Shown here: piece after piece, positions 1-6,246 of the stretch
Layout: each line of letters starts with the position of its first letter
Position numbering within the stretch: the stretch's first letter is position 1
Assembly (NCBI RefSeq): GCF_028281305.1
Contig: NZ_JANQKD010000039.1
Location: 1 to 33,411 of the forward strand
Direction: 5' to 3'
DNA length: 33,411 nt
From: Pelagibius sp.
GTDB taxonomy: Bacteria > Pseudomonadota > Alphaproteobacteria > Kiloniellales > Kiloniellaceae
Made by a program: the position numbers and the translations under genes
The notes under the pieces: generated by a model
Databases searched by the model: none
What the model was told of the DNA's origin: nothing
What the model saw: only the letters and a program-made list of their open reading frames with translations

Positions 1-238
1 TGTCGTTCTGCTCGATGGCACCGGCGACCTCGTAGGCCTCCTCGATGGTGTAGGGGGCAATGGTGGCGAAGCTCTGCGCCACGTCCCAGGGGCATCCGGT
101 TTGCGGATCGCGCAGCCGGGCCATGACATCCAACAGGCGGCCGATGGGGCTGGACGCCAGGTCGGATGCCGGGTCGGATGCCGGGTTGGGGGTCGGGTCG
201 GGGGTCGGGGCGGTGGCGGTGGGGCGGTCATCGGGCAT
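1..238 (-). CDS. mazG: MazG nucleoside triphosphate pyrophosphohydrolase, N-terminal part (cut by window edge)
   Basis: MazG hydrolyses (d)NTPs to NMPs and pyrophosphate, a house-cleaning role in the cytosol. The visible 79 residues end in a typical MazG opening: LLDVMARLRDPQTGCPWD, then a segment with IAPYTIEEAYEV that carries the first metal-binding Glu residues. The ATG at 238 is the only sensible start. Between the start and the conserved part lies an unusual 25-residue Pro/Asp/Ala/Thr-rich leader encoded by imperfect short DNA repeats (GGTCGGATGCCG and GGGTCGG variants, about 160-220). The rest of the gene lies outside the window, so length and completeness cannot be judged. Confidence 0.85.
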   Translation of the reverse strand, partial: MPDDRPTATAPTPDPTPNPASDPASDLASSPIGRLLDVMARLRDPQTGCPWDVAQSFATIAPYTIEEAYEVAGAIEQND

Positions 239-328
239 GGCCGCAATCTAGCCAAAGCCGACGACCACAGCCAGCACCAAGGGCCATGATTAACCGAGTG
301 CAAAGCATTCTGCGGTACCACTTGCACC

Positions 329-892
329 ATGGCCGCACCCCAAATGCTTGCGGAGCAAGCCCCGGCGGGGACCTTTCACAGCCCCAGATCGCGGGAGTTC
401 TACGACTACTGGCGCCGCCTGGCTCTGAAGCGTGGCGGGGTGCCGCTGCGCGATGACCTGGATCCGGCCGAAATCGCGAGCCTGCTGCCCTTCCTGTTCA
501 TCGCCGAGAAGGAGCCCGACAGCGGACGTTTTCATTTCCGCCTCACGGGTACCGGCATCACCGAGATCATGGGCCTGGAACACACCAACCGCTATCTTGA
601 CGAGTTGCTGGACGGCGAAGACCTCGAGAATGTGACGGCGATGTTCGACCAGGTCCTGGGCCGACGCGTCTGCATCCGTTCGGTCGAGGGGCTGACCTAC
701 GATGATCGCAGCTACGTCCGGGTGGAGATCTTGCGGATGCCGATGTGCGCCGGGGCAGGTGACTGCCGCCTCGTCATCGGCTGCCTCTCGCGGATCGAGA
801 ACGATTGCCGGCCCAATTCCATCACCGGGGCGGTGAAGGACAAGCAGGTAATTCACATCGAAAACGACAGACTGCCGCGCACAGCGTTCTGA
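329..892 (+). CDS. PAS_5 family (PF07310-like) PAS-domain protein
   Basis: A 187-residue protein resembling the stand-alone PAS proteins common in Alphaproteobacteria (PAS_5). Family-like features are the Tyr-Trp of FYDYWRRL near residue 30, PLRDDLDPAEIASLLPFLFI (about 40-60), and the RFHFRLTGTGI core (about 68-78). No effector domain (kinase, GGDEF, HTH) is attached, so a role as a small sensory or adaptor protein is inferred only. The ATG at 329 starts just before the conserved domain. A GC-rich hairpin follows the stop, and the next gene is convergent. No ligand can be named. Confidence 0.75.
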   Translation: MAAPQMLAEQAPAGTFHSPRSREFYDYWRRLALKRGGVPLRDDLDPAEIASLLPFLFIAEKEPDSGRFHFRLTGTGITEIMGLEHTNRYLDELLDGEDLENVTAMFDQVLGRRVCIRSVEGLTYDDRSYVRVEILRMPMCAGAGDCRLVIGCLSRIENDCRPNSITGAVKDKQVIHIENDRLPRTAF

Positions 893-916
893 GGCCAATG
901 CAGCACGGCGCCGGGA

Positions 917-944
917 AGGGGGGCAGCCCTCAAGGCGCCCCCCT
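917..944. terminator. GC-rich hairpin between convergent genes, possible terminator
   Basis: AGGGGGGC at 917-924 pairs with GCCCCCCT at 937-944 around a 12-nt loop, in the short gap between the convergent PAS gene (ends 892) and CARDB-like gene (ends 969). No T-run follows on either strand, so it is at best a weak or factor-dependent terminator. Confidence 0.4.
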
Positions 945-968
945 GCCAAGGTTCCACCGAACCGCCGG

Positions 969-1589
969 TCAGCCCGCGGGGCTCACGCAGTAGTTTTCGA
1001 AGGTATTGGCCTCGCTCCATTCCTCCACCTCGTCGTGATCGTCGAGGGAGATGGAGAACTGGCAAATGCCTGAGAAGCCGGGCGTATAGCAACCGTTCGG
1101 CAGGCCCTGGGTGATCAACACCTGGCCGTTGGCCGGCACATTGGCAATCACCTGAGCGGGCGCAGCGCCGGCGGTCGGAAAGCTCGGCGTCCACTGGAAG
1201 CTGCCGCTGTCGCTGCCGCCTGCATTGCGGATCCAGAACTTGATCTGGACCGGAGTACCGCCGGTCGGCTTCTTCACACAGTAGCTGTGCTCGGGAAAGC
1301 CCTGCGGCAGACCATGTGGATTGTTGTAGAAGGGAATCACAACTAGGTTCGCCAGCTGGCTCGGCGTGTCCGGTCCGCTCTGCCGGCCGGGCCGCGGCTT
1401 TTCGGGGCGCGCCGGTGCCTTGAGGGTGGCCGGCCGGGGCGGCTTCGACGGCTTGACGACCTTCATCTGAGCTGCCGGACGCGCCTGACTGGCGGAATCC
1501 TGGGCGAGGCTGTCGCCAGGCAGGGCGGCGGCCAACGTCATTGCGGTGAAAGCCGCCACACTAAGGGAGGTGATCGCTCTGTTGGACAT
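969..1589 (-). CDS. Secreted CARDB-like domain protein
   Basis: A 206-residue exported protein. The N-terminus is a signal peptide (hydrophobic core about residues 8-25, cleavage probably after SLA at about 29), followed by a Pro/Lys/Arg-rich linker (about 35-75) and a beta-sandwich segment. The pattern VQIKFWIRNAGGSDSGSF ... DEVEEWSEANTFENYC fits the CARDB fold, in which a conserved Glu-x-Asn-Glu-Asn-like turn closes the domain. Several cysteines (YCVKK, GCYTP, ICQF, YCVS) suggest disulfides in the periplasm or outside. A similar gene lies at 2489-3121, with gph between them. Function is unknown; CARDB domains occur in surface and adhesive proteins. Confidence 0.65.
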   Translation of the reverse strand: MSNRAITSLSVAAFTAMTLAAALPGDSLAQDSASQARPAAQMKVVKPSKPPRPATLKAPARPEKPRPGRQSGPDTPSQLANLVVIPFYNNPHGLPQGFPEHSYCVKKPTGGTPVQIKFWIRNAGGSDSGSFQWTPSFPTAGAAPAQVIANVPANGQVLITQGLPNGCYTPGFSGICQFSISLDDHDEVEEWSEANTFENYCVSPAG

Positions 1590-1714
1590 GGTTCTATCCT
1601 TTCGGCTGCTCTCCGGCCAGGGCCGGAAGCTGTGGCGTTAACCATCGGTCGCAGCCGCCGCGCCGCAGGTTCAATCGGAAGAGCGGGGCAGGGCGCCGCA
1701 AAGGGAGTAGGGGG

Positions 1715-2404
1715 ATGAACGAGGGCAGGGCCGTCAAAGCGGTCATCTTCGATCTCGATGGGACCTTGGTGGACTCGGCACCGGATATCCACCGGGCGGC
1801 CGCAACGCTGTTGAGCGAGCGCGGTCACGCAAGCCCCGATCTGGAGACGGTCAAGCGCTTCGTCGGCAACGGTGTCGCTGTCCTGGTCGAACGGCTGCTC
1901 GACTGGGCCGGTGAAACGGGCGACGCCGAAGCGCGGGCGGCTGCCACGTCGCGGTTCCACGCGATCTACGGGGCGGCTCCAGCGGTGCTTTCGCAGCCCT
2001 TCGACGGTGTCCCAATGACATTGGAGTCGCTGACCGAAGCCGGATACCGTCTTGGCCTTTGCACAAACAAGCCGCTGGCGCCGGCCAGGCAGATGCTCGC
2101 CGCGCTTGGCCTGGCCGAACCGATCCGGGCCGTCGTCGGCGGCGACAGCCTGCCGGTCCGCAAACCCGATCCCGAGCCGCTGCTGCATGTGGCCAGGGCG
2201 CTGGAGGCGGAGCGCGAACAGGTCGTCTACGTGGGGGACAGCGAGGTGGATGCCGCGGCCGCCCAGGCCGCCGGCATCGCCTTCGCGTTGTTCACGGAGG
2301 GTTACCGCAAGACGGCGCCGGACGAAATCCCGCATCACCTGCGCTTTGCGCACTTCGGTGATTTGCAGGGGCTTCTGGAGGGCTTCCGCGGCGCGCGCGC
2401 CTAA
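1715..2404 (+). CDS. gph: Phosphoglycolate phosphatase (HAD superfamily)
   Basis: Dephosphorylates 2-phosphoglycolate, for example that arising from DNA repair or RuBisCO oxygenation. All HAD motifs are visible: motif I FDLDGTLVDS with nucleophile Asp13 and acid/base Asp15, motif II in LGLCTNKP, the motif III Lys in RKPDPEPLL, and motif IV VYVGDSEVDAAAA. An all-alpha cap lies between motifs I and II, as in Gph. The length of 229 residues is typical. The ATG at 1715 has a purine-rich GGGAGTAGGGGG just upstream. Substrate assignment rests on overall family resemblance; another HAD phosphatase specificity is possible. Confidence 0.85.
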   Translation: MNEGRAVKAVIFDLDGTLVDSAPDIHRAAATLLSERGHASPDLETVKRFVGNGVAVLVERLLDWAGETGDAEARAAATSRFHAIYGAAPAVLSQPFDGVPMTLESLTEAGYRLGLCTNKPLAPARQMLAALGLAEPIRAVVGGDSLPVRKPDPEPLLHVARALEAEREQVVYVGDSEVDAAAAQAAGIAFALFTEGYRKTAPDEIPHHLRFAHFGDLQGLLEGFRGARA

Positions 2405-2428
2405 ACTGGCCGCGCACAAAAGAAAGAT

Positions 2429-2456
2429 GCCGGCGCCCTGAAGTCAGGACGCCGGC
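2429..2456 (-). terminator. Intrinsic terminator for the leftward CARDB-like gene
   Basis: GCCGGCG (2429-2435) pairs with CGCCGGC (2450-2456), and an inner CCTGA (2437-2441) pairs with TCAGG (2444-2448). On the minus strand the hairpin is followed by a T-rich tract (complement of 2415-2428, ATCTTTCTTTTGTG), which fits a Rho-independent terminator 33 bp past the stop of the 2489-3121 gene. Confidence 0.7.
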
Positions 2457-2488
2457 ACCGAACGAAGCCGAGAGAGGGACCGCGGAGT

Positions 2489-3121
2489 CTAGCCGCGCGG
2501 CTGGACGCGCAGCTTGCGGGACTTGATCGGATCCCCGCCAGGGCCGGGCTTGCTCGGCTTCGTCTCAAAGCCGCCGACGCCGTTGATCTTGCCGTCGCCG
2601 TCGCAATCGAGCTTCACGTTCAGCTTGGCGGTAAAGGTGTTGTTCTCGTTGCTTTCGGAAACCTGTTTGTTGGCGTCCATAACAACATCGACCGTGTTCA
2701 TGCCTTCGCGCAGATCCATCTGCCAGGTCTTGAAGGGGCGCCAGCTGTTGGCCGCCAGATAACCCGGCCCGAAGGGATGCACGCCGACCAGCACCTTGTC
2801 GCGGTAGACCTTGGTGGTTGATGCGCCGGCGTCACTGTCACCCTGGTTGCCGGGCTGGTAGTCCATCTGGACGAAGCGGCACATGTCCTGATTGGGTCCG
2901 GCTTGGGTCTGAATGACGGGACCCATGTCGTCCAGCACGACGACGCCGCCGCCGACCCAGTTCTTGTTGCCGATGTAACCGACAGAGATGGTGATGTCCG
3001 GCTTGCCGACCGTCAGACCGCCCGGAGCGTTGAGCTGAGCGCTGGCGCCGCCCGGCAGAGCAAGAGAGAGAGCGGCCACCGCCGCTGCAGCGGCACCGGC
3101 AAGCTTTACATTCATACGCAT
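2489..3121 (-). CDS. Secreted CARDB-like domain protein, dif-proximal
   Basis: A 210-residue exported protein: signal peptide to about residue 29 (AAAAAVAALSLALPGGASA), then a beta-rich domain whose segment VDVVMDANKQVSESNENNTF is the characteristic CARDB closing motif. The C-terminal ~35 residues (DCDGDGKINGVGGFETKP...) contain a DxDGDG calcium-binding-like loop followed by a Lys/Pro/Arg-rich tail. It resembles the 969-1589 protein in layout, so the two may be distant paralogues. The start at 3121 (alternatively 3115) has GAGGT 8 bases upstream, and that ribosome site lies in an inverted repeat. This is the first host gene left of the provirus, and provirus transcription from the regulator gene points into it. 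Confidence 0.65.
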   Translation of the reverse strand: MRMNVKLAGAAAAAVAALSLALPGGASAQLNAPGGLTVGKPDITISVGYIGNKNWVGGGVVVLDDMGPVIQTQAGPNQDMCRFVQMDYQPGNQGDSDAGASTTKVYRDKVLVGVHPFGPGYLAANSWRPFKTWQMDLREGMNTVDVVMDANKQVSESNENNTFTAKLNVKLDCDGDGKINGVGGFETKPSKPGPGGDPIKSRKLRVQPRG

Positions 3122-3128
3122 TGTGTTG

Positions 3129-3175
3129 ACCTCACTGATATGGTCGCGCGCCCTGGCGCTGGAATTCAGTGAGGT
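3129..3175. promoter_or_regulatory. 10-bp inverted repeat covering the RBS of the CARDB-like gene
   Basis: ACCTCACTGA (3129-3138) and TCAGTGAGGT (3166-3175) are perfect reverse complements, 27 bp apart. On the minus strand the second arm contains the GAGGT ribosome binding site of the 2489-3121 gene. Folding of the leader would hide it; alternatively this is a DNA operator. Confidence 0.55.
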
Positions 3176-3233
3176 AGTCGCGGCGATGCCCGAGAAGGTT
3201 CAAAACCCGGCCCGGGTCCGCGAGGCTTTGCAG

Positions 3234-3251
3234 CTGAGAGGCGACTCTCAG
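3234..3251. promoter_or_regulatory. Perfect 7-bp hairpin with GCGA loop in the CARDB gene leader
   Basis: CTGAGAG (3234-3240) and CTCTCAG (3245-3251) flank the tetraloop GCGA. It sits between the regulator stop (3261) and the host gene start (3121), on host DNA. No T-run follows, so it is a structured leader element rather than a clear terminator. Confidence 0.5.
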
Positions 3252-3260
3252 ACCGCAGGC

Positions 3261-3827
3261 TCACGCGACAGGGAGGGCCCGGAAGGCGGACAGCGCACAC
3301 ACACCAGGCCCCGCAACCTTCTCTGGATCGCGCATAATGTATACTTCTGGAAGATCAGAGGTCAGTCTGTGCCCGGTCTGTTCCGCCTCCGCAGGGCCGG
3401 TGATCACCGAAGCGCCGAGGGCGGCGCAGAAGGCTAGGGCGGCCCCGTTGATCCCCTTGGCCCAATGCAATAGTTCAAGTTTCCGCTGATGGATAAGGCG
3501 AGCGCGGTCGGACTTGGCTCGCCAAAGGGCCAGATGCTCTAGCGCGATGTCGGCGGCGGTCCCGGACATGTCCGCAAGCGCCAACATGTTTTCTTCAGTT
3601 GGGAATGACCGGCCTCGGATCATCGCGCTCAGAGCAGCGCTCGAAATCTTCATTCGGCGCGCGACTTCGGCGGCGGATCGAATTCTCTGATTATCCATGA
3701 TCTTTTCGACGTAATCGGCGCAGCTTGGGACGTCTCTCGGGTCCAATGGGGCAGGATTGGCCTCTGGGTAATGGGTTTCGTCCAGGGGGTCCTGGTAGCC
3801 GTGAAACCCTTTGTCGATAGTGCTCAT
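3261..3827 (-). CDS. Phage regulator with XRE-like HTH and a hydrophobic helix; C-terminus host-encoded
   Basis: 188 residues as integrated. A helix-turn-helix is seen around residues 48-85 (AAEVARRMKISSAALSAMIRGRS ...), followed by a helical, basic segment and a hydrophobic stretch GINGAALAFCAALGASVI near residue 140 that could be a membrane helix. HTH plus C-terminal hydrophobic helix recalls regulators of dif-integrating filamentous phages (DUF3693-like), but that match is tentative. The start at 3827 is chosen because GGAGG lies 6 bases upstream; a GTG at 3839 is less likely. The attachment core is within the gene: residues after ...LPEVYIMR (residue 166) are encoded by host DNA here. In the excised circle a different 39-residue tail would be encoded by 14485 down to 14369. 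Probable lysogeny repressor, divergent from the replication operon. Confidence 0.75.
   Translation of the reverse strand: MSTIDKGFHGYQDPLDETHYPEANPAPLDPRDVPSCADYVEKIMDNQRIRSAAEVARRMKISSAALSAMIRGRSFPTEENMLALADMSGTAADIALEHLALWRAKSDRARLIHQRKLELLHWAKGINGAALAFCAALGASVITGPAEAEQTGHRLTSDLPEVYIMRDPEKVAGPGVCALSAFRALPVA
3327..3354. other. attL: dif-like site with diverged XerD arm
   Basis: XerC arm ATCGCGCATAA (3327-3337), centre TGTATA (3338-3343), XerD arm CTTCTGGAAGA (3344-3354). The first 17 bases match the E. coli dif pattern (GCGCATAA then TGTATA), but the XerD arm is far from the consensus TTATGTTAAAT. The 15 bases 3329-3343 are identical to 14485-14499. The site lies inside the coding sequence of the leftward regulator, where it encodes LPEVYIMR. 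Confidence 0.85.
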
Positions 3828-3896
3828 GAAGACCTCCACGTCGAATCGGAGGTCATGCTACCAACGGAAATCGGCAATTAACAGTTGCTAAGCCTA

Positions 3897-3914
3897 AATC
3901 GTTAATTAACGATT
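3897..3914. promoter_or_regulatory. 18-bp perfect palindrome, probable operator in the divergent promoter region
   Basis: AATCGTTAATTAACGATT is a perfect palindrome. A TTGACA (3913-3918) overlaps its right end as a candidate rightward -35 box. On the minus strand TTAACG, a 17-bp spacer and GTTAAT make a candidate regulator promoter. A related CAATTAAC...GTT block lies at about 3875-3887. Binding here by the HTH regulator would control both directions. No good rightward -10 box is visible. Confidence 0.65.
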
Positions 3915-3950
3915 GACATTCCGCTACATGTGGTGTGCAGTTGCGCCCAC

Positions 3951-4264
3951 GACACCGGATATCGGGCCTCCACCTAGATCTGGTGTCTATGCCTCTCCCC
4001 GTAGGCAGCGGTGGCGCTCCGACCCCTGACAGCGCCACCGCCGGGGAGCGGGAAGGGGGTCAGGGGAACGGCAAGGGGCCTTCATGAAACACCGCGAGAT
4101 TTTCGTTGCCGTCACGGTCACAGCCGGTCCGACCGCGCGTCTCTCGCTTCCGAGTTTTTGCCCGCTGGCGCTGCCCCTGCCAGCGGGATTTTTGGGAGGG
4201 GAAGCCGGGGCGTTTTCCGCCCCGGCCCCCGACCTTCTGGCACGGCCCTTGCCCCTCCCAAAAA
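3951..4264. other. Hairpin-rich non-coding region, candidate replication origin, packaging signal or structured leader
   Basis: No convincing gene lies in this stretch, but it holds a series of perfect inverted repeats: GACACC/GGTGTC (3951-3956, 3982-3987); GCGGTGGCGCT/AGCGCCACCGC (4008-4018, 4031-4041) extended by CTCCCC/GGGGAG (3995-4000, 4043-4048); CCCCTGAC in that loop (4023-4030) complementary to GTCAGGGG (4059-4066), allowing a pseudoknot; CCCGCTGGC/GCCAGCGGG (4161-4169, 4179-4187) followed by ATTTTT; and TTTTTGGGAGGGG/CCCCTCCCAAAAA (4189-4201, 4252-4264) enclosing GCCGGGGCG/CGCCCCGGC (4204-4212, 4218-4226). For an element with a rolling-circle-type initiator this is the best candidate for origin or packaging sequences. 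The hairpin at 4161-4193 also looks like an intrinsic terminator, so attenuation is an alternative. Confidence 0.6.
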
Positions 4265-4319
4265 CCCTTGGGGCTCTGCGCGAAGCGCGCCTAACCACCA
4301 TCGGAGAGAGGTTCTAGTC

Positions 4320-4736
4320 ATGTCCCGTGAAGTCGGAAATTTGGTCTACTTCCCTGCCGACAAAGGCAAGGGTGAGTACTACTTGGGCAAGCTCGACCTG
4401 CCCGGCGCGACCGGCAAAATCTGTCTGGTCCCGAATGCCAACAGGCGGTCGGACAACTCCCCCAGTCTGGTCTTAAAGCTTCACGGGGCCGGCGGCTGGG
4501 TCGAGTACGGCGCGGCCTGGATCAAGGCGATGCAGACCGGCGAAGACTTCCTGTCGATCACGGTTGATGCGCCGAACATGGACAAGCCGATTTACGTCGC
4601 GGCCTTCATGCTCGATGACGATGAGGCCAACGGCGAGAAAGACCACTGGCGCATTGTCTGGGGTAGGCCGCGCGGCGCCAAGACGCAACTCGTCCCCGCT
4701 GGCAATGGCATGCCCGATGACGAAATCCCTTTCTAG
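4320..4736 (+). CDS. DUF736-like single-stranded DNA-binding protein with SSB-type acidic tail
   Basis: 138 residues. The middle matches the DUF736 pattern: SDNSPSLVLKLHG, then YGAAWIKAMQTGEDFLSITVDAP and KPIYVAAFM, ending in WRIVWGRPRG. The extreme C-terminus is MPDDEIPF, almost the DDDIPF tip through which bacterial SSB recruits replication partners. This combination points to an ssDNA-binding protein for rolling-circle replication or packaging of the element; the function is inferred from tail and family. ATG at 4320 has GGAGAGAGG upstream; an earlier in-frame extension would run through the hairpin region and is rejected. First gene of the rightward operon. Confidence 0.75.
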   Translation: MSREVGNLVYFPADKGKGEYYLGKLDLPGATGKICLVPNANRRSDNSPSLVLKLHGAGGWVEYGAAWIKAMQTGEDFLSITVDAPNMDKPIYVAAFMLDDDEANGEKDHWRIVWGRPRGAKTQLVPAGNGMPDDEIPF

Positions 4737-5025
4737 GTACGAGATCACGCGAGGGCGGGTTGAGAAGCCCGCCCTTGCCTATGCCGATCCGAAGGTCTCC
4801 GGCTACCCGCCTTTGCTCGGGCAGCGTTGCAAGCGCTGTAATCGCCTTGGCGGCGGTCTCTACATAAGCCGTGGGCTTCGGAAGTGTGGCGCTTGGCGTG
4901 ACTGCACCACCTGCGGCCTGCGTGTGCGGCTGTTGTTTAGCCCGCTGCCGGAGGCGGCGCGGGAGTATCTGAAGCGGACGCGCGGCGACTTCGGACATCG
5001 CGACGATGATCTGTGCAAGCGCTGA
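4717..5025 (+). CDS. Small zinc-ribbon protein
   Basis: About 102 residues starting at ATG 4717 (4705 is possible), overlapping the end of the SSB gene by 20 bp. Four cysteines in CKRC (about residue 38) and CTTC (about 67), with extra Cys between, form a likely zinc ribbon. The remainder is basic and helical. Small zinc-finger proteins act as transcription factors in PM2 (P13/P14), so a regulatory role is possible, but no sequence match to those is claimed. Lies between the SSB and the initiator gene. Confidence 0.6.
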   Translation: MTKSLSRYEITRGRVEKPALAYADPKVSGYPPLLGQRCKRCNRLGGGLYISRGLRKCGAWRDCTTCGLRVRLLFSPLPEAAREYLKRTRGDFGHRDDDLCKR

Positions 5026-5036
5026 GATCACCAAAC

Positions 5037-5059
5037 GGGGGGATGCTGTAGCACCCCCC
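5037..5059. promoter_or_regulatory. Strong hairpin upstream of the replication initiator gene
   Basis: GGGGGG (5037-5042) and CCCCCC (5054-5059) pair around TGCT (5044-5047) and AGCA (5050-5053), with one bulged A. It occupies the only gap (60 bp) between the zinc-ribbon and initiator genes. No T-run follows. It may be the nicking hairpin of a double-strand origin, or an attenuator. Confidence 0.5.
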
Positions 5060-5085
5060 TCTACGATGACAGGACTGGCGGACTA

Positions 5086-6246
5086 ATGGACATCGTACAC
5101 ACTGGATTTGACGGGCTCGACGTTGCCTTTCAGGGCGCGCTCCCCGCTTCGGTTCTCGCTGCCCTGGAAGCGGCCAAGGCAGCGGCGCAAGAGGGTAACG
5201 CGGATCAGTTGGTCCATCTTGGGCCGGGCAGGGTTGCGATGCACGTCGGCCAGGTCGGGGCGCGCGGCGGCTACATGTATCGCTGCGACACCGGCCCGGA
5301 CGGTGCGACGTGGTTCTTTAAGCGCGGGCGCGACCCTCAGGACTGGAACCTGAGGGTTTCGTGCAAGTCGATGATGCTTGCCGTTCACGGCTATCAGGGC
5401 GCCCGTGATCGTCTTTATGAGACCTTGGAAGGGCTCGGGGCCTCGGTGCTGTCTGAGAGCATCGGGCGGGTTGATTTCTGCGTTGACTTCCATGCGCCGG
5501 GGTTCCGGTTGATACCGGAGCAATTCGTCTGCCACTGGCATACGAAGATCAAAGAGCATGGCGGATTGGACCAAAGCGATTTCGGTGTCGTCCGGACAGG
5601 CAACCGGATCACGTCCGTTACGATTGGCTGTCTGCCCGGTCGCCAGATCATCGTCTATGACAAGCGGGCAGAGGTGCTGTCGAGGCGTAAGGACCATTGG
5701 TGGAAGATTTGGGGGCTCGATAAGGCGGACAGGTCTGCGCGGGTCTGGCGTGTCGAGGTTCGCGCTGGAAAGGATCACCTGAAAGATTGGGGGATCACCA
5801 CCTGGGAAGATTTGGACGCTTCGATTTGTGACGTGTTCAAGATGGCCCTGCGGCGGGTCCGCTACCTAGACCCCGAAGACCGGGACAGCAATGTTACGCG
5901 GCGCGGTCTTCATGCGATCTGGCGACACACCAAGGCTGCTGTTGGTGATGCCCTGGTCGAACACGAAAGTGGACTGTGTCCTGATGAGGCGCGGCGTGTT
6001 GTCCGGGGTGTCGCGCGGCGAACCTATGAGGGTCTGTTGTCGGGTATTGCCGTGTCCTATGCCGTCGTGCGGGGGGTCCCCGAACACCGCTTGACCGAAA
6101 TTGCTGATGACATCGCGGCGCGGATCGTCCGGGACATGCGCGCCGATCTGCCCAAGTTCCTGGGCAAATACCAGCGGGCGCGGGATCGCCTGCATTTCAT
6201 TGGAGAAGATGATGACCGGAAAGCCGGAGACCCCGCTCTATCATGA
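5086..6246 (+). CDS. Rolling-circle-type replication initiator (Rep_trans-like)
   Basis: 386 residues. The segment RVDFCVDF (128-135) fits the conserved acidic beta-strand of Rep_trans-type initiators, and IIVYDKRAEV (188-197) with VWRVEVRAGKDHLKDW (220-235) matches the C-terminal part of the catalytic core seen in plasmid and phage initiators. Such proteins nick one strand at the double-strand origin through a Tyr and drive rolling-circle replication; Tyr191 in YDKR is the likeliest candidate for the nucleophile, but this is not proven by sequence alone. PM2 and FLiP-type viruses also use an initiator of the rolling-circle class. The ATG at 5086 has a GGCGG-containing leader. The next gene overlaps its end. 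Confidence 0.75.
   Translation: MDIVHTGFDGLDVAFQGALPASVLAALEAAKAAAQEGNADQLVHLGPGRVAMHVGQVGARGGYMYRCDTGPDGATWFFKRGRDPQDWNLRVSCKSMMLAVHGYQGARDRLYETLEGLGASVLSESIGRVDFCVDFHAPGFRLIPEQFVCHWHTKIKEHGGLDQSDFGVVRTGNRITSVTIGCLPGRQIIVYDKRAEVLSRRKDHWWKIWGLDKADRSARVWRVEVRAGKDHLKDWGITTWEDLDASICDVFKMALRRVRYLDPEDRDSNVTRRGLHAIWRHTKAAVGDALVEHESGLCPDEARRVVRGVARRTYEGLLSGIAVSYAVVRGVPEHRLTEIADDIAARIVRDMRADLPKFLGKYQRARDRLHFIGEDDDRKAGDPALS

Noticed and set aside
4084..4317. Open frame of 77 codons ahead of the SSB gene
   Set aside because: It runs through the perfect hairpins of the structured region, has no clear ribosome site and its Pro/Leu/Ala composition looks like translated GC-rich non-coding DNA.
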